Positions 31,560 through 43,860 of a stretch of 64,000 bases of DNA are shown piece by piece (the first letter of the stretch is position 1; each line of letters opens with the position of its first letter). The position numbers were made by a program, and so were the translations under genes. The DNA comes from Cricetomys ansorgei (lineage: Eukaryota; Chordata; Mammalia; Rodentia; Nesomyidae): positions 15,712,001 through 15,776,000 of the forward strand of contig JAMJFZ010001133.1 in NCBI GenBank assembly GCA_026225945.1, written 5' to 3'. Below the pieces are notes generated by a model. It was not told the origin of the DNA. It was given only the letters and a program-made list of their open reading frames with translations, and made no database searches.

Positions 31560-34500
31560 CAAACAAACCCAAAATGTAGGAATCCATTCTCACAGATTTC
31601 TGTTTAGTGGCCTTTCCTGTGAGCCATTTCTTGTCTCCTACCCTAGATGGGGGTACATATTTCCGGGTCTGTTGTGTCTGAACTACCATTTCTAAACCCC
31701 TTCCCCAAAAAGACTGTCTTTGGCAATTCAGAAACTGTACACTGGCACCATCTTTACAATGAAGTACAAGTTTCCCATTTAAGGCAAATACTTCATCTCC
31801 AAAGGTAGAAAGGGATAGGGTGGTATTGTTGGGGGTGGTGGTTTCCAGCTGGTTAAAATTTAGGTCCCTGATAAAAGTCCAATCCAAGAATTCTCCCTGG
31901 CTGAGAGCCCAGGCGTGTTTATTTGATTCTGAGTTGGATGCATTTTCATTCACTTGCAGCTCACGACTCCTAAGCTCCATATCTGGTCTGCTCGTTCTGC
32001 GGCCATGTGGACCACATCCCAGATGCTCTTGTGTCCCTTACAGAATTCTTAGTTAAAACTCAGTTTGGGGTTGATGCATTCTTAGAGCTGTTTTTATGAG
32101 AAGTACAATACTTTCTTCCAGCCTGTTTTGCGAGTTGAATAGGAGCCTGCCTGGCCTTTGTTTTCCTTCCCTCTCTCCACCCCATCCATTTAACTGGAGC
32201 TCCTGCAGTACCTGGACTGCTGGGCTTGTTATCCACCCAGCGATAGAGCTGGGTGAACAAGGACTGTGTGGAGTGTTATTCCTTTCCAAAGGTGGTTTCT
32301 CAAAGGTAGACCCAGAAGCTGCTGGTATCAAACTTGACTTAGGAGGTTGCTAGAATGCAGATTCAAGGCTAATGGGCCCAAATGAGAGTCAGTGAGAGTG
32401 TGCCCAGGATTAGCATATGAACAGGTTCCTGGGGTAAGGTGGGGTTCTTCTGATGGTGACTCCATGTTGAGACACATCGCTTTAGTGACAAGTTCTCTAA
32501 AATCAGAAGAAGAGAAAATCGTTTCTAAATATTTAAAGTCAATCGTTTTGGCGTTAAATAATTTCACTTAGACTTTGTCGGGACGATACCAGAAGTGAGG
32601 CTATTTGGAGATTGGGAGTTGTGTTTCCCTGGAGCTATTTAGGTGGGGCATTCTGGCTTGGGTGGGGTCCTCTGGTCTAGGGCTAGAGAGGAGGCCTGGG
32701 AGAGAAGGGCACTTGACACTCCACCAGGTTCCTCCCCAGAACAGCTGGAGTTGTCTGGAAAACTGTCTGAGGAAGGAGTAGGGCAGGATCCAAATCCATC
32801 TCGGCCGTTCCGACCGTACAGACAACTTCCCTACAGAGGAAAGAACCGCTCATGTTTTTTTGTTTTTTTCCCCCAGTCTTTAAGTTGAGTATTTTTCATG
32901 CTTCATTTGGTTTAAAATGCGTTGGGTTTTTTTTTGTTGTTGTTTGTTTTCTTTCAGACCCTTTCCCTCCTCTGTCCCTGAACTTTTCACTCACTGTGCC
33001 CCAGCCCCCAGCAGATGTCTATGCTGCCGTGGTCACTCTATCAACAATTTTATTGTCCTCTTTCATTCCCACTGCCTCCGGTGCCTGCCTGTGATGGATG
33101 GGTCCGCAGGATTCTGGAAGCTGGGGCCCGCCCCCACCTGCCATTTGTAGGAGTATGAGGCGGGGTGGGAGGGTGGGGGTCCCAGGTACACATGGGAGTT
33201 CCCTGGGCTATATTCAAGACAGACTGCTGTCTGTTGCTGCTCTGGCATCTGAACCTTTGTCATTTTGCATCTTCCCCGAATGTGGAACGTCACAGCCTTC
33301 AGCAAGTCTGGAGCTATCTCTGGTTCCAAGAGGCCAGACTTGCCCAGTCAGTGGGAGGCATTGTCCTTTGGGGGGAGTGCTTCTCTTTGGCTGTCGGGAA
33401 GTTCTGAATGGTCCCGACACAGGATTAGGTGACTGATGGCCCTACAGCACATTGTCCCTCAGGGCCCAGGCCTTTGAAGCTCCTCCTGGTGGGAAGTGAA
33501 GAGACTATTTGCTCTGTTAAAACGCCTCGGTATTTCCTTTGTTTAACCACAGGCCACTTCCCCTCTGCTACTCTAAGCCCGGCAGGGGCCACCAGCTGAT
33601 TGAAAAGACATAAGCCCTGGAGTGATCGTATCCAATTGAAGCAAATAGTGTTACTGCAGATTATAGCTCGGCAAGTCTAGGAATCTACTAGGTGGTTCCT
33701 TGTCTTTCTCAAAATATAGCCAGTCGACCTAATTCATACTTAAAAGTCCCAAATGCATAAATGGGTCTTTTTTAAATGAGGGAAACCCCAATTAGAAATA
33801 AAAATCATGTATGTGTTTATCCCCATATAGCTAGTTAAAACAGGCCGGCTCACAGACTGTCTTCATTGTGTTTAGGAAGGGCACAGTGTGTAGTCGTAGC
33901 TGCCACACTGGGTGAGCCACTCTTACTACCCGTGCGCTTGGGTCTCGAGCGCTCAGAAATCCATGCAGGTTCGCAGCTGGAATGATACCTTGAATATCTC
34001 TAGAGACACTCTCGTTCTTTTCCCAGCATATTTCGAAGAAGGTTTAATTAATAACACAAGTCAGGAAACTAAAAGTGGAACAGTTTAAAAATTGTAATAA
34101 AGGGTGAAAATCAAAACTTTGGCCGGACCCTGTTTTTGTGAAGGGTCAAAAAAAGAATAACTGTCGTCACTCTTTAGTAGAGACTGTTATTCTAGCATTT
34201 TCAACGCCATTGTTCAAAGTATCCACTATAAAAAGGGCTTCCCTTTTCTTTGGTTCCTTGTTTGGAAATGTTGGGGGAAGGTGGATGTAGCTAATTAAGG
34301 CTACAACATTTAAAAGGGGGGACTTAATAGGTACCAGCTGTCCTCGACAAATCAGAGTAGATGACAAAATGAAGATGTGATGTGAGCACACGTGTCATTC
34401 TCTTCTGAAACGGAAGCTGGCCTATAAATTTCCTGATTTAATAGTGTAAATGAAAGCTGCTTCAACTGTGCCTATTTACAGAGCGTTTCCTTCGTAGAGA

Positions 34501-34955
34501 TCGTAATGCTAAAATGCCGTTTGTACAGCTTTACAGGAGGAGCTGAAAGAGCAATAGGTGGTAATTATTGTCGGAAGTTTAATAGAATCGAGCTAGGCCT
34601 TTTGCCGTTCTAAATCGGACCTGATAGACGTTAATCATGAGGCTTTGCATTAAAACCGCTACACTGAAGTTACGAGAAAAGCCACACAATCTTGAAGCAT
34701 CAGCTTTGAAAAGGGAATGGATATGGATAGATATAATTAATTAGAATGTTTGATTTTATTGACATGTCTCATTAAACAAATCTTCAAATGGATCTTTGGG
34801 AACTCATGAAGGATTAGGCTCTAAATACAACTCCCACCGACACCCAGCTGAAAAATAACAGAGGGTAGGGATCTCGATGGCAGAGGCGTTGCTCGGTTGG
34901 GTAGAATGGCTCGGTGGTAGAGGCCTTGTTTGGTTCGCTGTGGTTTAATGTTTAG
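31560..34955 (+). other. 3.4-kb repeat-free block in intron 1
   Basis: No mobile element recognised, in contrast with both flanks. Many short frames on both strands (31820-33436) shadow each other and show no domain. The 3' third (34000-34860) is AT-rich with homeodomain-type TAATTA motifs and retained CpGs. Best broad candidate in the window for conserved regulatory DNA. Confidence 0.45.
34481..34680. promoter_or_regulatory. Candidate conserved enhancer: AT-rich with 11 CpGs
   Basis: Eleven CpG dinucleotides in 200 bp of AT-leaning sequence (34484, 34493, 34502, 34518, 34572, 34589, 34606, 34616, 34629, 34657, 34673). Contains TAATTA-like sites and a GGAAGT ETS-type core (34573-34578). High CpG retention outside an island suggests constraint or lack of germline methylation. 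Enhancer function is inference. Confidence 0.4.
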
Positions 34956-34960
34956 CAAAT

Positions 34961-35017
34961 GTATGCGCATGCACACACACACACACACACACATGCACGC
35001 ACACGTACACGTACACT
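34961..35017. repeat. (CA)n with flanking CG/TA alternation
   Basis: ATGCGCATGC followed by about eleven CA units and ACGTACACGTACAC; mostly alternating purine-pyrimidine. Confidence 0.9.
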
Positions 35018-36029
35018 TTATATTCTTAAAACATAGGAGTTTTTCCAAGGGCTCTGTTTTGTCCATTTGTAGATTTCCCCTGTGTTGAACAGTAACCCTT
35101 TACAGAACTCTGGCTGTGGCCCCAGACTTCTGTTCTGAGCTGGAGTGTTGTCCTCAGGGTGGAAGGGTGGAGGGATGGAGGGGGTTCTTGGAGTGAAAAG
35201 GTGCATTTTCTTAAGACGGGCCATATGGTTTAAAAACTTTGTCCCTGGGATTTTATTCCATCCAGGTGATTTCTGGTTTCGCTCCTCCTGAAATGCCACC
35301 CCCATACCCCCTTTAATCTGAGGAAAATGCAGTGCAATGCAGACCAAATGTAGGCAGGGGTCAGTCTGCATGCCCTACTGGGTGACAGTTTATGGCCCCC
35401 TGGGCTGTACACATTTGCTCTGGGTGGGGCAGTGACACTCTCCTGGTTAGCACTTACTGTAACTGCTCAGTATCCTGAGCTTTAAATCCTGAGTTGTTTG
35501 AAGGCAAGAGTTTTTGTTTTGTTTTGTTTTTTAAGCAGAGACTCAAAACAAAACAGCAACAGAAAAAAATAAGTGTTATTATGTTGTGCCATAATGGCAG
35601 ATTCTGTCCCTGAAATTTCCGTTCCAGGTGGGAAGCAGCAGAGAAGCTTGGTCTTTGAGCCTGCGGGGCAGTGTAGGGATGGGTCCTGAACCTACAGCAC
35701 GGACCCTTTGGCTGGCCTTTGTGCCTGTACCATCCTGCTAATTGCAGAGACATTAGGAACCTAGCCAGCTCTGCTGCTCCTGAGGCTGTGTTACCCTGTG
35801 GAAAGCAGTTTCATGACAAGAGAGTCCTGCCTGCAGGGTGGCCACCTTGGGAAGTTCACATCTCAGTGGGTTCCTAGTAACTTTGGCACCTTTCTCTGCC
35901 TCAGTTCCCCCTGCTCTAGAGGAGGCCCATCTCTCTCTACTTAGCTTCGCTGGATATGAATTTTACCTGTGCTCACAAAGCATGCATTTAATAAAGTCAA
36001 ACTAACCCTGTCCTTACACCCTCCAGATT
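35018..36029. other. Unique intronic sequence
   Basis: Contains a (TTTTG)n stretch at 35512-35531. No exon or element recognised. Confidence 0.4.
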
Positions 36030-36166
36030 TAGTGAGAGTATAGCCAAGCCATGTTCGTAGCCTAGGCTAGCCTGTAGCTTACTGTGTTGCCTACGATGTC
36101 TCAGAGTTCAAGCCTCCAGCCTCCTGAGACCTGAGGTAACAGATGCACACCACCTAGCCTGGCTTT
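36030..36166 (-). mobile_element. B1/B4-type SINE, antisense, diverged
   Basis: 'gtagcctaggctagcctgta', 'agagttcaagcctccagcct', 'ctgaggtaacagatgcacac'. Confidence 0.55.
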
Positions 36167-36169
36167 CTT

Positions 36170-37060
36170 TGTTTCTGTCCCTTCTCCATCTCCACAGTAG
36201 TGTCTGACAGACATTAGGTTCTCCATCCATATTTCCTCAATGGCTGAGCGCTCTGTGGGATATTAACAGGGGATGATGGGATGCCTGCCTCCAAGTCACT
36301 GTCTACTGTGGCCCTCCAGGGAGCCATACCTAAGTTAATAAAGACTCCCTCGGATATTCTCTAGTTAACTTGTGTTTTCTTGACATTGGCTAACGATGGG
36401 GAATTAGGTGCCAGGTGTAGCAAAAGAATTTGCTTGATTTATCCATTCACTCCACAAAGTACGGGCCTTCTCGCAGGTTGACACAGTGGACAGAGACTGG
36501 ATTCCCCTGCTAACCAAGTAGGGGCTGCTGTTACATGAGAACATGGTGCTTCTGAGGAGAGTGGGGACTGTCCTAGTTCCCTGAGCTGAGGATGAGAAAA
36601 GCGTCAGACATGACCGTGGAGCACCAATGAAGTGTTCTGATTCTCCTCCCTCCTTAGCACTGGCCCTCGCTCCTTCTCTCGCTCTTTGTGAATAAACGTT
36701 CTCTAAAAGAGATCCAGCTCTCATTCTGTCATGACAGTCCCCCACCCTGTGAATGTGGCTCATTTTTCTGAGGTCACATGATGACCCATAAGCAGCAGAG
36801 GTGCTCCCCGCCTTTTGGGCTGGGGATTTGCTGGCCAGCTGTGGTAATGAGTTCTGTGGGCTTTGATTTTTATGCCTCACTTCCCTGTGGGAGGAACTAG
36901 ATATTTCTGATCTTACCTCTGCTCATATTCAGATCCAGCCAAGCAATCAGTGACTTCCCGGGCTTTTTTGTGGGAGACTGTGGGAAAAGTCCTGGTTGGC
37001 TGGCTATGAATTAATGAAATCCTTAGAAGGCTTCACTAAAGATAGCTCCTGTGGTTTGAG
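36170..37060. other. Unique intronic sequence
   Basis: A minus-strand frame of 158 codons (36404-36880) has no recognisable domain and no splice or promoter context; treated as chance. Confidence 0.45.

Positions 37061-37087
<27 letters not shown>
37061..37087. repeat. Poly(A) run of 27
   Basis: Uninterrupted A27 with no recognisable SINE body to its left. Confidence 0.95.
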
Positions 37088-37091
<4 letters not shown>

Positions 37092-37586
37092 CTGCCTTTT
37101 AATTTGAGAAAGAGGTCATGGAGTTTTACCAAAATTAAGTAGGGGAGGGGAACATCTGGTTGTGCTGGCAAAGACTGCTTTAGGCCTCAGGAGCCGTGGG
37201 TCCCAGCGCTGCGGGGCATGCTCCCCGGACCCCTCCTGGCTGCCCATACTCTACCTCTCATTGTTCACCTCTGGGCTTTTGAAGTCATTGAAAGACAGGA
37301 ATTCTACTCCCACATCTTTTCACTAGAGTCTATTTCCCACTCACTGAACTTTCTCCTTTTTTACTTTAATCCATAGTTTTTAAGTGCATGGTTTTTCAAG
37401 TTGGCCAGGTCTAGCATAATCCTTGCTTTTATCTTGGGTAGAAGGGGGGGGGCGTTAAAGATCTCTACAACATTTTAAAATTAGTAGGAATTCTGATAAG
37501 AGAGAGAAGATGCTAAACTGCTGAAGAGTTCCAGAAGAGCAAGAGGATTTGAAAGGAGGGACCTATAACTTGTAAACGCAGAGTCG

Positions 37587-37733
37587 CTGAGGGGTGGTGC
37601 CGTACACCTGTAACCCTACTACTAGACAGGCTTAGGCAGGAGCACCAAAAGTTTGAGGCCAGCCTGGGCTACACAGTGGGGTCACAGCCAGTCTGAATTA
37701 CACAGAGAGATCTTGAGAAAAAAAAAAAAACCC
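37587..37733 (+). mobile_element. B1 SINE, diverged
   Basis: 'gaggggtggtgccgtacacc', 'tgtaaccctactactagaca', 'tttgaggccagcctgggcta', 'ttacacagagagatcttgag', A-tail. Confidence 0.8.
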
Positions 37734-37912
37734 AGACAAACAAACAAAACCCCAAATAACAGCAGAAACAACATCCTAAGTTGTATAGCTAAGTGACAGA
37801 TCAGCAAGTTTGTGTTTTTAAAAATCTATGAGTATTTGGTCTTGTCTGCATTAAAATTAAATTATTTTCCTATTATTTTTTTTTTTCCATTTCTTTTCTT
37901 TTACTCTTTTTT

Positions 37913-38073
37913 GACTTTTTTTTTTTTTTTTGAGACAGGGTTTCCGCTGTGTAGCGCTGGCTGTCCTGGAACTCGCTGCTGTGTAGACCAGACTGGCCTC
38001 GAACGCAGAGATCCACTTGCTTCCACCTCCTGAGTGTTGGGATTAAAGGTGCATGCTGCCTGCCACACCCAAC
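37913..38073 (-). mobile_element. B1 SINE, antisense
   Basis: Poly(T) then 'gagacagggtttccgctgtg', 'tggctgtcctggaactcgct', 'gaccagactggcctcgaacg', 'gttgggattaaaggtgcatg'. Forms an inverted pair with the B1 180 bases upstream. Confidence 0.95.
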
Positions 38074-38453
38074 TTAAATACTCTTCCTTTACAACATTAA
38101 TAATATTTTGATAATAACTCTGTAGACGTCGCCCCCAGCCTGTGTCTGGGGCTCCGGCTGTTGTATCCCTTCTCCTGTATTTGATATTCTCAAATCAAGC
38201 CTGTAGGAGAGTGGGCAGAGTAATATTGCTTGGCCTTGGCCACCCTTTGGTTATGGCCATTTTTTATCTCCTTTCGTGAAACAATTCCTTCACTCAGACT
38301 CTGGCCCTTACTATGAGCCATCTTCCCAGCCTCGGAGTTTAGATATCAACTGTTAAAAAGATACGGGAGCTTTCTCAGACATAGGCAAAATTTGTTTGTA
38401 AATAGAAATTTACATTACACGTAGAGGTCCTTCTAATGGTGAATGCAGTTTGG

Positions 38454-38505
<52 letters not shown>
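38454..38505. repeat. (TA)n followed by poly(T)
   Basis: About 19 TA units (38454-38491) then about 14 T. Self-complementary, cruciform-prone. Confidence 0.95.
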
Positions 38506-40629
38506 AAAGTATTTCCCATTAGGCTATTCTTTTACTTTATTGAAGGTCTAAAGAAAGTGCAGGTTGCCCTGGGTTCTCCTGTGACAAACCCTTCCCTTAC
38601 AGATGGCAGTCAGCTGTGCTCTCTGAGTGCTTTAGGTTTCTGCTCGTCACGGGGGCTCGTTGCAGACAGCTGTAGATGATGCTGTCAGTGACTGGGAACG
38701 AATTCCTGTTGAGTACCTCTGTTGGGCTCCAAGCAGGTTTACAACTGAGTGTGTCTTCACCCCAGAACCCGGCCATTTCTTTGTGCTAAGAAAACACTGG
38801 ACTTTATTTCCTCCAGCAAACCCACTTCACCCAAAGCATGTCCTCCGAGTCCATTCCAGCCTTTAAGTTCTATGATTGCTCGTTGCCCAAGTTATTAGAG
38901 CCTCTTACAGACAGTTTCTTTAGTTTAACTTGAATTACGATCTCCTACCTAATTACATGGCTCTTCTCGTGTGCATTTGTCCCTCACAGACTTAAGGGCC
39001 AAGACCTGTAAAGTTCATATTGGTAATTTTTCAGAGTAAGTTAAAATGTCAAAAAGCGACACGTTGTTATTCTTACAGGATGCCAGGGAAACAACAGACA
39101 AAATCCCCCATCTTTTATTCATAAGTCCAGGGGGACTGTGAGGGCGCAGGCAAGCCTGTGTGCCTGGCGCTTATTCAGCTCCCAGGACTGGGCCTCCTCC
39201 CCTGCTGGCCATGAAATGTCACGCGGAGACGCAATAGTGGGACATTCAGCATCCAGAGAATGGACCTCAGAGGTTCAGCTTTGCTTTTCACTTTCTTTTC
39301 TGGCACCAAGTCTGTGGTCTTCTCAGTGGCATGACAGTCAAAGGCCAGAAAGCAGCGACTGTTCGGATGCTGGCAAGGATGGAGGACAAGCCCAGTCCTG
39401 TGGGCTGAGACTCCTGTGTTGGAATGTACCCCAACACAAAGGCCATGTGAGGGGGCACCTCAGGAGGGGCAGGAGCTTAGCTTGCCTTTGCTGGGCCTAG
39501 TTTGTTCTGGTCCCAGGGGAGAGTTCCTGTTTCCATGGCAACACGACCTCAGGGTTGGTAGGTCCAGAGTGCAGGGTGCTTTGATTTAAGAATGAACTGT
39601 TCCTGTGTAGAGGGAGGGGTTGAGGGCAGAGTGCTGAGGGCCTAGGCCATGCAACTGCCTAGGCTCCACATTTTCTCTAGATGAAGAAAACTCAGGCAGT
39701 GTTTGCTAAAACAACAGTTTCAGATCAGCGGGGTTTGGTTGGGAGCAACTGGGAGGGGTTTCTGGAGACACCTGGTAGTGATGGAACCGAGTGGGTAGGG
39801 TCTTTTGCAGCTAAGCATCCTAACAGGAAGAACTGTCTGGACCTAAGCAGCATCACCAAGGCCGATGCAGGGTTTCTGTCACAGTGCTGGAGCTTTTCAG
39901 AGCCTTTCAGCTTCCTTTCTGCTTCACAGACCCTGGTGGCTCCATAAATCTGCATGTGGGATGATTTGCCACCTGACTTCCCCCAACATGTGATTAAACT
40001 CTTGGGGTGCTCCTTGAAGATAGCTGTTGAATGCAAGTACTATTTTGTATGCAAAAGATGACTCTTTTTTTTCTTGCCATAATTTGATCAGAGTAGCCCA
40101 GCTTGCACCTCTGTTTTCGTTGCTCACGGATGGTCTGTGGATAACATTACATTTTTTCAGCATGAAACCCAACACTTCAAATCCCTACAGCAGTCTCAAA
40201 TTTATGGCTAATAAAAGCATTTATTGTACTGGATGTCATCTGTTATATCACTCTGGGGCTAGAAACTGGCAAGCACTGGACAGGAAATATTTTCATTTCA
40301 AATCGCTTCAATCTTATGGTCCAGGGGCAAAAGTGTCTTATTTCAGGAAAGCCGCAGTGAATAGCGTGGTAATGAATGCATTTTTAGTTGATTAAGCAGG
40401 CATTCTCTCCCTTTCAGACAGTCTTCCCTCTTTGGCTTGGTGGGGCTAAATAAACACGTGATATTAAATGATAGCAGTTTTTTTTTTTTTTTCCCCTACT
40501 GGCCAGTGCCTTCACTTTGATCATCTTAAGATTTTAGTGTTTTCCAGGAATCCTGAGCAGAGCAAGCACAAACCAGGAGAGGCCACACTGTATTAGGACT
40601 TCTTTGTCACTACTTTTTCCTGAGCAGAA
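38506..40629. other. Repeat-free intronic block
   Basis: No mobile element in about 2.1 kb. 40010-40400 is AT-leaning, open in one + frame for 122 codons (40027-40395), and rich in homeodomain/POU-like motifs such as TATGCAAA (40049-40056) and TTGATTAAG (40388-40396). The frame shows no domain and no exon signals; regulatory sequence is likelier than coding. Confidence 0.4.
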
Positions 40630-40721
40630 CCCTCCCTCTCCCTCCTTCCTTCTCTCCCTCCCTCCCTCCCTCCCTCCTTTCCTTCTTTTCCTTCCTTCCT
40701 TTCTTTTTCTTTCTTTCTTTC
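40630..40721. repeat. (CCCT)n/(CCTT)n/(CTTT)n polypyrimidine tract
   Basis: About 90 bases of nearly pure C/T, probably the expanded tail of the antisense SINE that follows. Confidence 0.95.
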
Positions 40722-40860
40722 AAGGTAGGGTCACCCTACAAAGCCCTGGCTGACCTGGAACTCAATTTGTAGAACACAGATCCTTCTGGGCTGGAACTTG
40801 TGGCAATGCCCCCTGCTTCTGCTTGCTCTCCTGAGTGCTAGGCTTGCAGGCCATGCCTCA
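40722..40860 (-). mobile_element. B1/B4 SINE, antisense, diverged
   Basis: 'aaagccctggctgacctgga', 'actcaatttgtagaacacag', 'ctcctgagtgctaggcttgc'. Confidence 0.7.
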
Positions 40861-41427
40861 CCCTGAGCAGAGAATATGCTGACTCTTCTACTTCCCCTTT
40901 TGAAATGGACATTGGTACTTTGCCCTTGGATCAAAGGGCAAAGAGAGGAGGGAAATATGTTTCCATTATTGTTTCAAAGGAAGTCTGAAATTGTATTGTA
41001 ATCTGAGGCCTGACCATCCACATCCAACAAGTGAACAGTGTGGGTGAGGAGAATCCTAGGCAGATGAACTGTGTGGTGGTGTATCTAAGCCACCTAATGC
41101 CCGGCCACCGAATGCCTTTGAACCTGTTCTCTCCACCATCGCTTCAGAAGGAGGCAGCTAGATGGTTGTTTTTGATGAGTTTCCTTGTTCTCCAGATGAG
41201 AGAACTCCGTGGCAAAAGAGCCAGGAAGGGATTAAGACGGCAGGATGTGTGACTTGGAGAGGCCTCTCTCTGCCAGAAATCAGAGCTCCAGAGTTACATG
41301 TCCTGTCTCCCAAGCAGTCACACAACTGGACCTTCTGCAATGCAGCTCAGCAGCTGAAGGGGAGAAGGGGAGAGACCAGAGGACACATGCAGATCATTAA
41401 ATTAAACTTAAGTTAGGCCTTTATCTC

Positions 41428-41575
41428 AGAGCTTCCCGATCTGGCAGAGCACCAGAATCACCTGAGGAAAATTCTGGGCCTGAAGTAGGGTTCATTCCCA
41501 GCCTTACCGTAGACACCTGCTTAAGTGAGATTTCCTAGGCAAGGATTCGGAATTTTTTAAAAAGCTGCCAAATCA
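41428..41575. mobile_element. MER5-type (hAT-Charlie) DNA transposon relic
   Basis: 'gcagagcaccagaatcacct', 'gaggaaaattctgggcctga' and 'ggaattttttaaaaagctgc' match the MER5 pattern of short ancient hAT elements. Confidence 0.5.
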
Positions 41576-41999
41576 GTGGTTACCAGGGTTTGAGGGTGGG
41601 AGGGTAGAGGGAGAGTTTGACTAAAAGGGCACCCGGGGAATGGTGGAGTGTTTTACATGCACTCATGGTGGCGAACAAGCCATTATGTATATTTAGACTC
41701 AAGGAAATGTTAATTTTACTAGCTATAAACTGAGGTGGCTCTCACCTAGGTACCAGTTGAGATGGTACATTGTGCCTGGTACCCAGTGGTGAGACAATTT
41801 TATTTGAACTGCAGAGGCGGGTGTGGGCAGGGTACAGTTTTGTACCGTGGTAATGTCCAGTGGAACTTCTGGCGATGATGAACATGGCATTTTTTGTGCC
41901 GCCTCCATTTTGGTAGCCACAAACCATTTACTTGTAGCTGTTGAGCATCTGAAATATTGTTAGCACATTTGAGGCTTTGCGTTTTTCATTTTACTTAAA

Positions 42000-42160
42000 G
42001 CTGAGCACGGAGGCACACACCTGTATGCCAGCACTGTGTGTCTGTGTGTGTGTGCCCACGCATGTGCGCGTGTGTTAGGAGGATCAGGAGGCAAGGTCGG
42101 TCTGAGCTGTATAATGAGGTGGAGCCTTGACTGGGCTACATGAGACAGCTTCTGAAAATG
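42000..42160 (+). mobile_element. B1/B4 SINE with internal GT/GC repeat
   Basis: 'gctgagcacggaggcacaca', 'cctgtatgccagcac' then a TG/CG tract at 42033-42077, then the element resumes 'aggaggatcaggaggcaagg', 'ctgggctacatgagacagct'. Confidence 0.7.
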
Positions 42161-42585
42161 AAAATCTTAAAAATTAGAAAGGAAATAAACATTAACTAGC
42201 TACAGGTGGCTAGAGCTACTTGGTTCCGCTGTTTTCTTTTGTCAGTTGTGGCTGGAGTTGTTTGACTGGATAGCAGGCATTGTCCAAGTGCAGATCTTTG
42301 GCTCTGAAGTGGGGTGTACATTGAACCTAGGGGTATTTGATGCTTAAGGTACAATAGTGAGTCATCTCAAATACAGGGCAAAACAGGAACCCAGAAGGAC
42401 TTGCCAGCTGGGGTGGTAACTATTGAGAAGGTATCTTAGCATTAGGACTGACCCAGGACCTGCCCAGGCAGAGAAGGTAGTCCTGCCAGCTGAAGAAATA
42501 GACTTTTTTTTTTACCCCCAAAGATAGCATCATATTTGGCCCAGGCCATCCTTCAAGTTTTCAGCCTCCTTCATCTTAAAAGGAT

Positions 42586-42697
42586 TAGGGCTGGTGAGAT
42601 TGCTCAGTGGGCAAAGGCTCTTGCCGACAGTTTGACTACCTTATTTCAGTCCCTGGGACTTACATGGTGGAAGGAAAGAGCCCACTCCAATCAATAA
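42586..42697 (+). mobile_element. B3 SINE, 3'-truncated
   Basis: 'gggctggtgagattgctcag', 'tgggcaaaggctcttgccga', 'tccctgggacttacatggtg'. It stops where the MaLR LTR begins. Confidence 0.8.
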
Positions 42698-43022
42698 GTG
42701 AGAAATGTCCCCCATAGCCTCAGGCATTTGAACTTTCGGTCTCTAGTTGGTGGCACTGTTTTGGGAGGCTTGGGTGGTTCAGTCTTTCTGAAGGAACTAC
42801 GCTACCATGGGCAGGCTTTGAGATTAAAAGCCTCATACGCTTCAGTTCACCTCTTTGTCTTGTGCTCATGTTTGAGGATGTGAGCGCTCAGCTTCCTGCT
42901 CCAGCTACCATGACAGCCGCTTGCTGCCATGATGGATTCAAACTCTCTGGAACTATAAGCAAAAAATAAACTCTTGCTTCTGTGAGTCACTTTTAATCAC
43001 AGCAACTGTAGAGTGAGTGCTA
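42698..43022 (+). mobile_element. MaLR (ORR1/MT-type) LTR
   Basis: 'cagcttcctgctccagctac', 'ttgctgccatgatggattca', 'aactctctggaactataagc', 'aaataaactcttgcttctgt'. Second copy of the family seen at 18674. Confidence 0.75.
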
Positions 43023-43354
43023 CACTACCACATGTATATAATAGCTCCCCTCTATAATAAATAATTGTAATACAGAAACATTTAACAGTGCAGAGGATGG
43101 CACGCTGATTAATTTTTCCTTTGTTCCTTGCAGTGATGGGTATTGGAGAAAACAGTACAGGGTTAAAGAGACCCTCTATAGTGAGGTTAGGGGTGTGTGT
43201 GTGGCCTGGGTGGGGCTTCCTTGGGTCTGCCTCCTAGATGGAGAATGTAAAGAAGCTTCCATGGTTACATTCTTTTCCTTTTGGGAGAAAGAGGTCAACG
43301 TTGAGCATATAGCTCCCTCTGGGCCTGTGTTCTGCAACTCTCTCTTTCTTTCTC

Positions 43355-43562
43355 TCTCTGATTTATTTATTTATGTGTGTGTGTTTGTTTTTGTGAGTTT
43401 ATGTGCACCATGTGCATGCAAGATACCTCCTTACCCCGCCCCCGAGTCTAGGAGAGGATGTCGGAGTTCTGGAACTGGCTACAGGTGGGTACTGGGAACC
43501 AAGCCTGGTTTCTCTGCAAAAGCAGTAAGTGTTCTTAACTACTGAGCCATGGTTCCAGCCCT
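43355..43562 (-). mobile_element. B2 SINE, antisense
   Basis: 'gatttatttatttatgtgtg', 'gtgcaccatgtgcatgcaag', 'gtactgggaaccaagcctgg', 'gtgttcttaactactgagcc', 'atggttccagccc'. Confidence 0.9.
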
Positions 43563-43591
43563 ATGTTCAGCCTCTTAAACCTACTGACCCA

Positions 43592-43752
43592 GGACAGGTG
43601 TGGTGGCACACACCTTTAATTCTAGCACTCGCGAGGCAGAGGCAGACAGATCTCTGTAAGTTCGAGGTCAGCCTGGTCTACATAGAGAATTCTGGGACAG
43701 CCAGGGCTACATAGAGAGACCCTGTCTCAAAAACAAAAACAAGAACAAAACC
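43592..43752 (+). mobile_element. B1 SINE
   Basis: 'aggtgtggtggcacacacct', 'ttaattctagcactcgcgag', 'cgaggtcagcctggtctaca', 'ccagggctacatagagagac', CAAAAA tail. Confidence 0.95.
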
Positions 43753-43784
43753 AAATGACAAACAAAAAACCCTGCTGATCCATT

Positions 43785-43860
43785 TATAGTATGTATAGTA
43801 TAATAAAGTATTTATATTATATATATTTATATTTTTATAGTATAGTATTTGCAGTATATC
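43785..43860. repeat. AT-rich (TATAGTAT)n tract
   Basis: Imperfect repeats of GTATAGTATA and ATATTTATAT units. Confidence 0.85.

Noticed and set aside
36404..36880. Minus-strand frame of 158 codons
   Set aside because: No domain, no codon bias I can see, and no exon signals; chance frame in intronic DNA.
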